From Pandoraea vervacti (GTDB lineage: Bacteria; Pseudomonadota; Gammaproteobacteria; Burkholderiales; Burkholderiaceae): a DNA stretch of 64,000 nucleotides. The notes beneath the pieces were generated by a model. It had not been told where the DNA came from, did not search any database, and saw only the letters and a program-made list of their open reading frames with translations. The first letter of the stretch is position 1, and each line of letters starts with the position of its first letter. A program made the translations under genes and the position numbers. Below are positions 45,483 to 54,263 of this stretch, one piece after another. Location: the NCBI RefSeq assembly GCF_000934605.2, contig NZ_CP010897.2, positions 930,001 through 994,000 on the forward strand, in the 5' to 3' direction.

Positions 45483-46769
45483 ATGTCTCAAACGTCACAT
45501 GCCTTGCCTTCCTACCTCGACGCCGAACACCTCGGTCCGTGGGGTAACTACCTTCAACAGGTTGATCGCGTCACCCCCTATCTCGGTTCGCTCTCGCGCT
45601 GGGTCGAAACCCTCAAGCGTCCGAAGCGTATCCTCGTGGTCGACTGCCCGATCGAACTCGACAACGGTACCATCGCCCACTTCGAGGGCTATCGCGTTCA
45701 GCACAACACGTCGCGCGGTCCTGGCAAGGGCGGTGTGCGTTTCCACCAGGACGTGACGCTGTCCGAAGTCATGGCGCTGTCGGCCTGGATGTCGGTCAAG
45801 AACGCTGCGGTGAACGTGCCATACGGCGGCGCCAAGGGCGGTATCCGTGTCGATCCGCGCAAGCTCTCGCGCGGCGAACTCGAGCGTCTCACGCGCCGCT
45901 ACACCAGCGAAATCAACATCATCATCGGACCGACGAAGGACATTCCGGCGCCGGACGTCAACACCAATGAGCAGATCATGGCGTGGATGATGGACACCTA
46001 CTCGATGAACGAGGGTTCCACGGCCACGGGCGTGGTGACCGGCAAGCCGATCTCGCTGGGTGGCTCGCTGGGCCGTCGCGAAGCGACCGGTCGCGGGGTG
46101 TTCGTGGTGAGCTGCGAAGCGGCCCGCCGTCTGGGCATGGACGTGCGCGGCGCGCGCGTGATCGTGCAGGGCTTCGGCAATGTGGGCGGTATCGCCGCGC
46201 GCCTGTTCGCGGAAGCCGGTGCCCATGTCGTGGGTGTGCAGGATCACACCGGCACGATCTACAAGTCGGACGGTCTCGATGTGCCGAACCTGCTCAAGCA
46301 CGTGGCCGAGACCGGCGGCGTGGGCGGCTTCCCGGCGGCCGAGGCGATCAAGGACGACGAATTCTGGTCGCTCGACTGCGAATTCCTGATCCCGGCAGCG
46401 CTGGAAAACCAGATTACCGAGAAGAACGCCGACAAGATCCGCGCGAAGGTCGTGGTCGAAGGCGCCAACGGCCCGACGACGACGGCTGCGGACGACATCC
46501 TGCGTAGCAAGAACATTCTCGTCGTGCCGGACGTGGTGGCCAACGCCGGTGGCGTGACCGTGTCGTACTTCGAGTGGGTTCAGGACTTCTCGAGCTTCTT
46601 CTGGACGGAGGAAGAGATCAATCACCGTCTGGAGCGCATCATGCGCGAGGCGTTCGACGGCGTGTGGCATGTCGCACAGGAACATCAGGTTTCCTTGCGT
46701 ACCGCGGCATTCATCGTCGCGTGTACCCGCATTCTGCAGGCGCGCGAAATGCGCGGTCTGTACCCCTGA
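45483..46769 (+). CDS. gdhA: Glutamate dehydrogenase (Glu/Leu/Phe/Val dehydrogenase family)
   Basis: A 428-residue NAD(P)-dependent enzyme interconverting glutamate and 2-oxoglutarate plus ammonia. The substrate domain has NTSRGPGKGGVRFHQDVTL and the catalytic Lys in VPYGGAKGGIRVDPRKLS. The dinucleotide loop is VIVQGFGNVGGIAARLFAEA. The C-terminal part holds VVEGANGPTT and VVANAGGVTVSYFEWVQD. It lies between its probable LysR activator and the gltIJKL importer, linking glutamate uptake to its breakdown. The chosen ATG at 45483 is behind the candidate promoter; the upstream in-frame start at 45444 is less likely. Confidence 0.95.
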   Translation: MSQTSHALPSYLDAEHLGPWGNYLQQVDRVTPYLGSLSRWVETLKRPKRILVVDCPIELDNGTIAHFEGYRVQHNTSRGPGKGGVRFHQDVTLSEVMALSAWMSVKNAAVNVPYGGAKGGIRVDPRKLSRGELERLTRRYTSEINIIIGPTKDIPAPDVNTNEQIMAWMMDTYSMNEGSTATGVVTGKPISLGGSLGRREATGRGVFVVSCEAARRLGMDVRGARVIVQGFGNVGGIAARLFAEAGAHVVGVQDHTGTIYKSDGLDVPNLLKHVAETGGVGGFPAAEAIKDDEFWSLDCEFLIPAALENQITEKNADKIRAKVVVEGANGPTTTAADDILRSKNILVVPDVVANAGGVTVSYFEWVQDFSSFFWTEEEINHRLERIMREAFDGVWHVAQEHQVSLRTAAFIVACTRILQAREMRGLYP

Positions 46770-46819
46770 TCCGGTAGTGCCGGCAGGTAAGTAGTAATAC
46801 GCATTAGTGCGTAAAAAGG

Positions 46820-46866
46820 AATGTTCGGGGCGAGTTACGTCAAAAAAGACGTCCGTTCCGAACATT
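46820..46866. other. Nested inverted repeat between gdhA and gltI
   Basis: AATGTTCGG (46820-46828) pairs perfectly with CCGAACATT (46858-46866). Inside, ACGTC (46837-46841) pairs with GACGT (46848-46852) around six A residues. No T-tract follows, so it is not a standard terminator. It may be an operator pair or a leader structure for gltI. Confidence 0.55.
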
Positions 46867-46931
46867 CGAGAATAAAAAAATGGGCAAATGCAGTGCTAAA
46901 ATGCATTGGTTTTTGCCAAGGAGACCAAGGA

Positions 46932-47843
46932 ATGACCCTCTCAAAAATTGCGTTGGCGATGTGCTGTGTTGGCCTGATGGCAGGTGCTGCTCAGGCTCAG
47001 GAAGCGGGTACTCTCAAGAAGATCAAGGACACGGGCGTCATTTCGCTGGGAAACCGCGAATCGTCGATTCCGTTCTCGTTCTATGACAACCAACACAATG
47101 TCGTGGGCTATGCCAACGACGTGGCTCAGGCGATCGTTGCCGAAGTCAAGAAGGAACTGAACCTGCCGAACCTGAAGGTGACGCAGACTCCGATCACGTC
47201 GCAAAACCGTATTCCGCTGGTCCAGAACGGCACGATCGACATCGAGTGCGGTTCGACCACGAACAACGCCGATCGTCAGAAGCAAGCGGCATTCTCGAAC
47301 ACGTTCTTCATCATCGGCACGCGCCTGCTGACGAAGGAAGGCTCGGGCGTGAAGGATTTCGCAGACCTGAAGGGCAAGAACGTCGTCACGACGGCAGGCA
47401 CGACGTCTGAGCGTCTGCTGCGCGAGATGAACCAGAAGGAAAATCTGGGGATGAACATCGTCAGCGCGAAGGACCACGGCGAAGCCGCGATCACGCTGCA
47501 TCAGGGCCGCGCCGTCGCGTTCATGATGGACGATGCACTTCTCGCCGGTGAGCGCGCCAAGTTCGGCGATGCCAAGAAGTACAACATCGTTGGCAAGGCA
47601 GCCTCGTACGAAGCATATGGCTGCATGATGCGCAAGGACGATCCGGCCTTCAAGAAGGTGGTGGACAAGGCGATTGCGGATTATCAGAAGTCGGGTCAGG
47701 CACAGAAGGACTACGCCAAGTGGTTCCAGCAGCCGATCAAGGTCCTGCCGGGCAACCCGAACATGGACTTCCCGCCGTCGGCTGAAATGGCCGCACTGTG
47801 GAAAGCGCCGAACGACAATGCTGACGTCCAGGGCACCAAGTAA
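46932..47843 (+). CDS. gltI: Glutamate/aspartate ABC transporter substrate-binding protein
   Basis: A 303-residue periplasmic binding protein. The signal peptide is residues 1-22, cut after AGAAQA. The type 2 periplasmic-binding fold follows, with the ligand-site region IDIECGSTTNNADRQKQAAF, in which family members contact the amino-acid carboxylates. It delivers glutamate and aspartate to GltJK-GltL. The start at 46932 follows CCAAGGA. A strong terminator-like hairpin separates it from gltJ, which probably lets this protein be made in excess over the membrane part. Confidence 0.95.
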   Translation: MTLSKIALAMCCVGLMAGAAQAQEAGTLKKIKDTGVISLGNRESSIPFSFYDNQHNVVGYANDVAQAIVAEVKKELNLPNLKVTQTPITSQNRIPLVQNGTIDIECGSTTNNADRQKQAAFSNTFFIIGTRLLTKEGSGVKDFADLKGKNVVTTAGTTSERLLREMNQKENLGMNIVSAKDHGEAAITLHQGRAVAFMMDDALLAGERAKFGDAKKYNIVGKAASYEAYGCMMRKDDPAFKKVVDKAIADYQKSGQAQKDYAKWFQQPIKVLPGNPNMDFPPSAEMAALWKAPNDNADVQGTK

Positions 47844-47886
47844 GCCGACAGGCGTATTGGTTTGCCAGGCGTAAGTACGTAATGCT

Positions 47887-47920
47887 GAAGCGGAAGGAGT
47901 CAATCCTTCCGCTTCTTTTT
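47887..47920 (+). terminator. Intra-operon terminator/attenuator between gltI and gltJ
   Basis: GAAGCGGAAGGA and TCCTTCCGCTTC form a perfect 12-bp stem with a 5-base loop, followed by five T residues. gltJ starts 29 bp further on, so read-through or a second start must serve gltJKL. Confidence 0.9.
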
Positions 47921-47948
47921 AAGCAAGACAAGTAGAAAAGGGGAGATC

Positions 47949-48689
47949 ATGGCTCTCGGTCTCGATTTCAGTTTTTTCTTCCAGCCGGTGGCTACCGGCG
48001 AGAACACCACCTACTTCGGGTGGGTGCTCTCGGGCCTCAAGCTCACGCTTGAAGTCGGCCTCGGCGGCTGGATCATCGCGCTTATCGTCGGCTCCGTGCT
48101 TGGCGTGATGCGTACCATTCCAAACAAATGGATTTCCGGATTCGCGGCGGCCTACGTCGAACTGTTCCGGAACATCCCGCTGCTCGTGCAGTTGTTCTTC
48201 TGGTACTACGTCGCTCCCGACTTCCTGCCCGAAGCGGTTCGTCAGTGGCTGTTCTCGCTCAACCCGTCGAACGTCTCGTTGCTCACCGGTGTGGTGGGTC
48301 TCGGCCTCTTTACGGCGGCGCGTGTGTGCGAACAGGTGCGCTCCGGTATCAATTCGTTGCCGAAGGGCCAGAAGAACGCCGGTCTTGCGATGGGGCTGAC
48401 GCTCCCGCAGACGTATCGTTTCGTGCTTCTGCCGGTGGCCTTCCGTGTCGTGATCCCGCCGATCACCTCGGAGTTCGTCAACATCTTCAAGAACTCGGCC
48501 GTGATCTCGACCGTGAACTTGCTGGAACTGACGGGCCAGGGCAAGCAACTCATCGATTACACGGCCCATAGCTACGAGTCGTTCATTGTCGTGACGATCG
48601 CTTACATGATCATCAACATCGCGGTGCTGGTGCTCATGCGCTTCATCGAAGCCAAGACCCGCCTGCCGGGCTACATCGGGGGCAAATAA
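47949..48689 (+). CDS. gltJ: Glutamate/aspartate ABC transporter permease GltJ
   Basis: A 246-residue inner-membrane permease of the polar amino acid (HisMQ) family. Hydrophobic helices alternate with the family segment YVELFRNIPLLVQLFFWYYV. The cytoplasmic coupling loop (EAA motif) lies around NAGLAMGLTLPQTYRFVLLP. GGGGAG precedes the start. It overlaps gltK by one base (taATG), showing translational coupling. It pairs with GltK to form the channel. Confidence 0.95.
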   Translation: MALGLDFSFFFQPVATGENTTYFGWVLSGLKLTLEVGLGGWIIALIVGSVLGVMRTIPNKWISGFAAAYVELFRNIPLLVQLFFWYYVAPDFLPEAVRQWLFSLNPSNVSLLTGVVGLGLFTAARVCEQVRSGINSLPKGQKNAGLAMGLTLPQTYRFVLLPVAFRVVIPPITSEFVNIFKNSAVISTVNLLELTGQGKQLIDYTAHSYESFIVVTIAYMIINIAVLVLMRFIEAKTRLPGYIGGK

Positions 48690-49369
48690 TGGGTGAGATC
48701 TTCGCATGGGGCGGCGCTATCGACGCGATGCCGCTGCTCATCAAGGGCATGGTCACCACGCTGCAGATCACGGCGCTGGCCGTGGTCGTCGGCATCGTCT
48801 GGGGCACGTTGCTCGCGATGATGCGTCTGTCGGGTGTCGCCCCGCTGAAATGGTTCGCGGATCTTTACGTGAACGTGTTCCGCTCGATCCCGCTGCTGAT
48901 GGTGCTGCTGTGGTTCTTCCTGATCGTGCCGCAGGTGCTGCGTTCGTTGCTGGACGTGCCGCCGACGTGGGACATCCGGATGGTCTCCGCGCTGGTAGCC
49001 TTCTCGCTGTTCGAAGCGGCGTATTATTCGGAAATCATCCGCGCCGGTATCCAGAGTGTGTCGCGTGGCCAGATGTCGGCTGCCTTCGCGCTGGGCATGT
49101 CGTACTGGCAGGCGATGGGCCTCGTGGTGCTGCCGCAGGCGTTCCGCAACATGGTGCCGTTGCTGCTCACGCAGGGCATCATTCTGTTCCAGGATACCTC
49201 GCTCGTGTACGCGATCGCCTTGTCCGATTTCTTCGGTATGGCGTACTCGGTCGGTCAGCGTGACGGCACGCTGCCTGCCATGATTGTGTTTGCCGGAGCG
49301 ATCTACTTTGTGATCTGCTTCACGGTTTCGATGTTGGTTAAACGTCTTCAAAAGAGGTTGGCGAAATGA
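48689..49369 (+). CDS. gltK: Glutamate/aspartate ABC transporter permease GltK
   Basis: A 226-residue permease homologous to GltJ. It carries YVNVFRSIPLLMVLLWFFLI and the EAA-type coupling loop SAAFALGMSYWQAMGLVVLP. The start codon overlaps the gltJ stop, and the end overlaps the gltL start by 4 bases (ATGA). The chain of overlaps implies a single polycistronic unit gltJKL with near-equal expression. Confidence 0.95.
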   Translation: MGEIFAWGGAIDAMPLLIKGMVTTLQITALAVVVGIVWGTLLAMMRLSGVAPLKWFADLYVNVFRSIPLLMVLLWFFLIVPQVLRSLLDVPPTWDIRMVSALVAFSLFEAAYYSEIIRAGIQSVSRGQMSAAFALGMSYWQAMGLVVLPQAFRNMVPLLLTQGIILFQDTSLVYAIALSDFFGMAYSVGQRDGTLPAMIVFAGAIYFVICFTVSMLVKRLQKRLAK

Positions 49370-50091
49370 TTACCCTGAAAAACGTCTCCAAGTGGTACGG
49401 CCAGTTCCAGGTGCTCACGGACTGCTCCACTGAAGTCAAGAAGGGTGAAGTCGTGGTGGTGTGCGGCCCGTCGGGTTCGGGCAAGTCCACGCTCATCAAG
49501 ACCGTCAACGGTCTGGAGCCGATCCAGCAAGGCGAGATCATCGTCGATGGCACGTCGGTCGCCGATCCGAAGACGAACCTGGCCAAGCTGCGCTCGCGCG
49601 TGGGCATGGTGTTCCAGCACTTCGAGCTGTTCCCGCATCTGTCGATCACCGAAAACCTGACGCTCGCACAGGTCAAGGTGCTCGGTCGCAGCAAGGAAGC
49701 CGCGCGCGACAAGGGGCTTAAGCTGCTCGAGCGCGTGGGCCTGAAGGCGCACGCTCACAAGTTCCCGGGGCAGCTCTCGGGCGGTCAGCAGCAACGTGTG
49801 GCGATCGCCCGTGCCCTGTGCATGGACCCGATCGCCATGTTGTTCGACGAGCCGACCTCGGCGCTCGACCCGGAAATGATCAACGAAGTGCTCGACGTGA
49901 TGGTCGAACTGGCTCAGGAAGGCATGACCATGATGGTGGTCACGCACGAAATGGGCTTCGCCAAGAAGGTGGCCAATCGCGTGATCTTCATGGATCAGGG
50001 CATTATCGTCGAAGACGATCAGAAGGACGAGTTCTTCGCGAACCCGAAGTCGGACCGCGCCAAGGACTTCCTGGCCAAGATCCTGCACTGA
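49366..50091 (+). CDS. gltL: Glutamate/aspartate ABC transporter ATP-binding protein
   Basis: A 241-residue ABC ATPase powering the GltIJK importer. Walker A is VVCGPSGSGKSTLIKTVNGL, signature QLSGGQQQRVAIARALCMDP and Walker B IAMLFDEPTSALDPEM, with the H-loop in MVVTHEMGFAKKV. Length and the motif FQHFELFPHLSITEN are typical of the polar amino acid class. It is the last gene of the cluster and is followed by a strong terminator. Confidence 0.97.
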   Translation: MITLKNVSKWYGQFQVLTDCSTEVKKGEVVVVCGPSGSGKSTLIKTVNGLEPIQQGEIIVDGTSVADPKTNLAKLRSRVGMVFQHFELFPHLSITENLTLAQVKVLGRSKEAARDKGLKLLERVGLKAHAHKFPGQLSGGQQQRVAIARALCMDPIAMLFDEPTSALDPEMINEVLDVMVELAQEGMTMMVVTHEMGFAKKVANRVIFMDQGIIVEDDQKDEFFANPKSDRAKDFLAKILH

Positions 50092-50138
50092 TCGGTGCTG
50101 GCGACGTTGGCGTCATCGACGTCACCGGCCTCGGAATG

Positions 50139-50169
50139 AAAAAAGCGTACCTTCGGGTACGCTTTTTTT
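50139..50169 (+). terminator. Rho-independent terminator after gltL
   Basis: GCGTACC/GGTACGC with a TTCG tetraloop, flanked by A6 and T7 runs. It can act in both directions and also faces the end of the convergent amidotransferase gene. Confidence 0.95.
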
Positions 50170-50221
50170 GTGGCTTGCGGCGGCGATGTCCGTAGTGCTG
50201 CCGCGGCCAGCCGTCGCAGCG

Positions 50222-51052
50222 TTACTGGCAGGCAGTGTTCTGCGCGTTGCGCAGGCGCACGGCTTCCGGAATCGGTACGACCGTGCGCAGCGTCGGCGCG
50301 CCTTTCTCGAACAGGATCAGCTCGCCCGGCTCGAAAGTCGTCCAGACTTCGTTATCGGTGAGCGGAGCCGTGGCGATCACGGCGACCCGGTCGGCCGGCG
50401 TGGTGAACTTGGCGAAGTCGATCTCCCAGTCGGCGTCGATCAGGTGCGCCTTGGTGAACGGCCACTGGCGAGCGATGAAGTGCAGTCGGGTGGAGCAGTG
50501 GGCAACCAGTGCCTGACCGTTCGAGAGCACGAAGTTGAACACGCCGTGACGGGTGATCGTGCGCGTGATGTCTTCGACGGCATGGAAGAGTTCGTCCAGC
50601 GGCGGTTGCGAGCCGGGGAAGCGCTTGCGCAGACCTTGCATGATGTCGCAGAAGGCCCGCTCGCTGTCGGTCGTGCCGACCGGCTGGTAGACGCCGGAGA
50701 GGAACGGATCGTAATCGTGCAGATCGCCGTTGTGAGCAAAGATCCAGTGGCGTCCCCACAATTCGCGCTGGAACGGATGGCAATTCTCCAGCTCGACGAT
50801 GCCTTGCGTCGCCTTGCGGATATGGGCGATGACGTTCTTGGACTTGATCGGGTACTTCTTCACCAGTTCGGCGATGGGCGAGTTGGCCGCTGCCTGATGA
50901 TCGATGAAAAGGCGGCAGGCCTTGTCCTCGAAAAAGGCAATGCCCCAGCCGTCGGCATGGTGATCCGTGCCGCCCCCACGCGCCGCAAAACCGGTAAATG
51001 AGAACGTGATGTCGGTCGGTTCCGCGCAATTCATTGCGAGCAGTTGGCACAT
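50222..51052 (-). CDS. Class II glutamine amidotransferase (YafJ-like)
   Basis: A 276-residue N-terminal-nucleophile amidotransferase. After removal of Met1, Cys2 of MCQLLAMN is the expected nucleophile, so I place the start at 51052 and not at the upstream in-frame ATG. Active-site segments are HHADGWGIAFFED, VIAHIRKATQG and WIFAHNGDLHDYDPFL. There is no synthase domain, so it belongs to the stand-alone YafJ type; the acceptor is unknown. It is divergent from pyrC, with about 200 bp between the start codons. Confidence 0.9.
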   Translation of the reverse strand: MCQLLAMNCAEPTDITFSFTGFAARGGGTDHHADGWGIAFFEDKACRLFIDHQAAANSPIAELVKKYPIKSKNVIAHIRKATQGIVELENCHPFQRELWGRHWIFAHNGDLHDYDPFLSGVYQPVGTTDSERAFCDIMQGLRKRFPGSQPPLDELFHAVEDITRTITRHGVFNFVLSNGQALVAHCSTRLHFIARQWPFTKAHLIDADWEIDFAKFTTPADRVAVIATAPLTDNEVWTTFEPGELILFEKGAPTLRTVVPIPEAVRLRNAQNTACQ

Positions 51053-51255
51053 GGGGCGGGCAAATCGATGATTGGCTGCGCACGTCGTGTCGGAGCGCCG
51101 CAACCGTTACAATATGGGGTTACAGAAGCATAGCACCGGCCTCTGTGCACGTACATTCCCGCCCAGGCAGTCCGTCGCGTCGATGCGTCACCCATTCGCA
51201 CCGCGCAGCCACGAACGCATGGGCCAGCCGTCCCTCCAGCCCCCGGAAAACGCCC

Positions 51256-52293
51256 ATGACCACCCAACTGACTATCACCCGTCCCGATGACTGGCACTTG
51301 CACGTGCGCGATGGCGCCGTGCTCGAGAGCGTACTGCCCGACAGCGCCCGCCAGTTCGGCCGCGCGATCATCATGCCGAACCTGAAGCCGCCGGTTACCA
51401 CGACCGAGCATGCCGCAGCGTATCGCGAGCGCATTCTCGCGGCCCGCCCGGCCGGCAATACGTTCGAGCCGCTCATGACGCTGTACCTTACCGACAACAC
51501 GCCGGCCGAGGAAATCCGTCGCGCGAAGGCTTCGGGTTTCGTCCATGGGGTGAAGCTCTATCCGGCTGGCGCCACCACGAACTCGGACGCCGGTGTGACC
51601 GATCTGGCCAAGTGCCGCGGTGCGCTGGAGGCGATGCAGGAAGTGGGCATGCCGCTGCTCGTGCACGGGGAAGTGACGAGCGCCGACATCGATATCTTCG
51701 ACCGTGAAAAGGTGTTCATCGACAAGGTGATGTCGCCGCTGCGTCGCGATTTCCCGGGGTTGAAGGTCGTGTTCGAGCACATCACCACGAAGGACGCCGC
51801 CGAGTACGTCGCAGAAGCCGCCGGTCCCATTGCCGCCACGATCACGCCGCATCACCTGCTGTACAACCGCAACGCCATCTTCACGGGCGGCATCCGTCCG
51901 CATTACTACTGCCTGCCGGTCCTCAAGCGTGAAACGCACCGTGAAGCGCTTGTGAAGGCTGCCACGTCGGGTAACTCGCGCTTCTTCCTTGGCACCGACA
52001 GCGCGCCGCACGCGCGCGGCGTGAAGGAAGCGGCCTGCGGTTGCGCCGGCTGCTACACCGCGCTACATGCCGTAGAGTTGTATGCCGAGGCGTTCGACAA
52101 GGCGGGAGCGCTCGACAGGTTCGAGGCGTTCGCGAGCTTCCATGGCCCGGACTTCTACGAACTGCCGCGCAATGCCGACAAGGTCACGCTGGTTCGCGAG
52201 GAGTGGGAATTGCCGGCCGAACTGCCGATGGGCGACGCCACCGTCGTGCCGCTGCGCGCAGGGGAAGTCATTGGCTGGAAGCTCAAGGGCTGA
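51256..52293 (+). CDS. pyrC: Dihydroorotase
   Basis: A 345-residue zinc amidohydrolase (class II, E. coli type) making dihydroorotate in pyrimidine synthesis. The zinc-binding HxH is in DDWHLHVRDGAVLE (residues 11-24). The carboxylated Lys is in HGVKLYPAGATTNSDAGVTD (near 103). The catalytic Asp is in FFLGTDSAPHARGVKEAACG (near 250). The ATG at 51256 starts the conserved TITRPDDWH region; the open frame upstream adds an unrelated 74 residues. Confidence 0.97.
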   Translation: MTTQLTITRPDDWHLHVRDGAVLESVLPDSARQFGRAIIMPNLKPPVTTTEHAAAYRERILAARPAGNTFEPLMTLYLTDNTPAEEIRRAKASGFVHGVKLYPAGATTNSDAGVTDLAKCRGALEAMQEVGMPLLVHGEVTSADIDIFDREKVFIDKVMSPLRRDFPGLKVVFEHITTKDAAEYVAEAAGPIAATITPHHLLYNRNAIFTGGIRPHYYCLPVLKRETHREALVKAATSGNSRFFLGTDSAPHARGVKEAACGCAGCYTALHAVELYAEAFDKAGALDRFEAFASFHGPDFYELPRNADKVTLVREEWELPAELPMGDATVVPLRAGEVIGWKLKG

Positions 52294-52344
52294 CGTTGCA
52301 TCGCGTCCTGGTGTCCGCGAAATCGATGACGTCGCTGAAGTTCT

Positions 52345-52368
52345 GATGTCCCGATGTCCCGATGTCCC
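52345..52368. repeat. 3 x 8-bp direct repeat after pyrC
   Basis: Three exact copies of gatgtccc, ending 17 bp before the chosen DUF3025 start. One possible upstream start codon (52362) lies inside the last copy. Confidence 0.8.
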
Positions 52369-52385
52369 ATGAGGTTCATGCATCC

Positions 52386-53249
52386 ATGTCGTTGATGGCG
52401 TCCGCCCGATCGTCCGTGCCTTCGTTGCACAACGCCCGGGCGCTGTCCGGCTTGCCGGACATCGACTGGCGTGCGCCGTGGTTCGAGGCCGTGGCCGCAC
52501 ACGGGCAAAGTGCATTGACCTGCGACGACTGGCGGCTTGCCCTGTCGACGCAGGCCGCTGCCGCACGCGTGGTGACCGGCCAGGGGCAACCGCTGCGCTT
52601 CGTCGCCCAGGAGACCCTGCCCGTTGCCACGGCGTATGAGGCGTTCATCGCGGCAACGGGCGGGGTGCCCACACGCCGCAATCTTCACGACTTCTTCAAT
52701 GCGCTGATCTGGCTGACGTTTCCGCGCGCCAAGGCGGCGCTCAATGCACGTCAGGCCAGGGCAATCGCGACGGACGGCGTGCAGGCCACCCGCGGCGCCA
52801 CGCGCGACGCGGCCACCCTGTTCGATGAAAACGCCGTCCTTTTCGCTTGCAGCGAGCCGTCGCTGGGGGAGGCCTTGCGGGGATTCGACTGGCACACGCT
52901 CTTCGTCACGCGTCGTGCCGACTGGGGGCGCACCTGCGAAGTCCAGCCCTTCGGCCATGCGTTGCTGGAGAAACTCGTCTCGCCTTACAAATCGGTGACG
53001 GCGCACGCCTGGATCATCGACGTGCCGCATGATTATTTCGACGCGCCGCCGATGCACCGCCGTCAGTGGCTCGACGAACGGATTGCGCCGCAGCTGGTGT
53101 CGGCGCCGCTCTCGACGCGTGATTTCGCCCCGTTGCCGGTGCTGGGTATTCCCGGCTGGTGGCCGGCGAATGCGGATCCCGCCTTTTACCGGGATGCATC
53201 GGTCTTTCGGCCGGGGCGCAGGGAAAAGTCCGCGGCAAGCGCGCGGTAA
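52386..53249 (+). CDS. DUF3025 family protein
   Basis: A 287-residue protein of the DUF3025 family, which is restricted to proteobacteria and has no established function. The family core RRNLHDFFNALIWLTFPRAK (about 100-120) is present, as are DENAVLFACSEPSLGEALRG and VLGIPGWWPANADPAFY. No signal peptide or membrane helix is visible. The start is uncertain among 52362, 52386 and 52395. The final codons (gcg cgg taa) are part of an 11-bp tandem array that runs past the stop towards rnpB. Confidence 0.85.
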   Translation: MSLMASARSSVPSLHNARALSGLPDIDWRAPWFEAVAAHGQSALTCDDWRLALSTQAAAARVVTGQGQPLRFVAQETLPVATAYEAFIAATGGVPTRRNLHDFFNALIWLTFPRAKAALNARQARAIATDGVQATRGATRDAATLFDENAVLFACSEPSLGEALRGFDWHTLFVTRRADWGRTCEVQPFGHALLEKLVSPYKSVTAHAWIIDVPHDYFDAPPMHRRQWLDERIAPQLVSAPLSTRDFAPLPVLGIPGWWPANADPAFYRDASVFRPGRREKSAASAR

Positions 53250-53306
53250 GTGCGCGGTAAGTGCGCGGTAAGCGGGCGGCAAGTGGGCGGCAAGTGGGCG
53301 GTAGGG
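53230..53306. repeat. 7 x 11-bp tandem array between DUF3025 and rnpB
   Basis: Units ccgcggcaagc, gcgcggtaagt (twice), gcgcggtaagc, gggcggcaagt (twice), gggcggtaggg. The array begins in the last codons of the DUF3025 gene, the TAA stop falling in the second unit, and ends about 40 bp before the presumed rnpB -10. Confidence 0.9.
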
Positions 53307-53357
53307 TCGGCAGGGCGCTTAGGCAGCAAGGCAGGGGGCCGTGATACACTTCGGCCC

Positions 53358-53766
<409 letters not shown>

Positions 53767-53782
53767 CATCCCAATAAAGTGC

Positions 53783-53808
53783 AAAAGGCTCCCATCGGGA
53801 GCCTTTTG
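53783..53808 (+). terminator. Rho-independent terminator of rnpB
   Basis: AAAAGGCTCCC and GGGAGCCTTTT form an 11-bp stem with a 3-base loop. It directly follows rnpB. Confidence 0.92.
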
Positions 53809-53840
53809 TCTTTCTGTCGCCGTGACAAGGCGCCACGCGT

Positions 53841-54263
53841 TCAGCCTTCGACGATCTCGACGCTGTGCGTGAGCTCGGCCGTCTTGGCGAGCATGATCGA
53901 CGCCGAGCAGTACTTGTCATGCGACAGATTGACGGCGCGCTCCACGGCGGACGGGTTCAGATTGCGACCCGTGACGGTGAAATGGAAGTGGATCTTCGTG
54001 AAGACCTTGGGATCTTCGCTGGCGCGCTCGGCCTTGAGCGTCACACTGCAATCCTTGATGTCCGCGCGGCTCTTCTTGAGAATCATCACGACGTCGTAAG
54101 CGGTGCAGCCGCCAGTGCCGACCAGCAGCATTTCCATCGGACGCGGCGCCAGGTTGTTGCCGCCGCCTTCCGGGGCGCCATCCATCGCGACCATGTGCCC
54201 GCTTCCCGTCTGTGCGACGAAGGACATGCCGCCCGGGCCCATCCAGCTAACCTTGCATTCCAT
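53841..54263 (-). CDS. OsmC family protein (YhfA-like)
   Basis: A 140-residue OsmC/Ohr-fold protein. The two redox-active cysteines of the family lie in VGTGGCTAYDVVMIL and SHDKYCSASIMLAKTA. Lack of typical Ohr residues suggests the YhfA-like OsmC branch, whose members are linked to peroxide or thiol chemistry. The start is placed at MECKVSWMG (54263); an in-frame ATG nine codons upstream (54290) is possible. It faces rnpB convergently. Confidence 0.9.
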   Translation of the reverse strand: MECKVSWMGPGGMSFVAQTGSGHMVAMDGAPEGGGNNLAPRPMEMLLVGTGGCTAYDVVMILKKSRADIKDCSVTLKAERASEDPKVFTKIHFHFTVTGRNLNPSAVERAVNLSHDKYCSASIMLAKTAELTHSVEIVEG

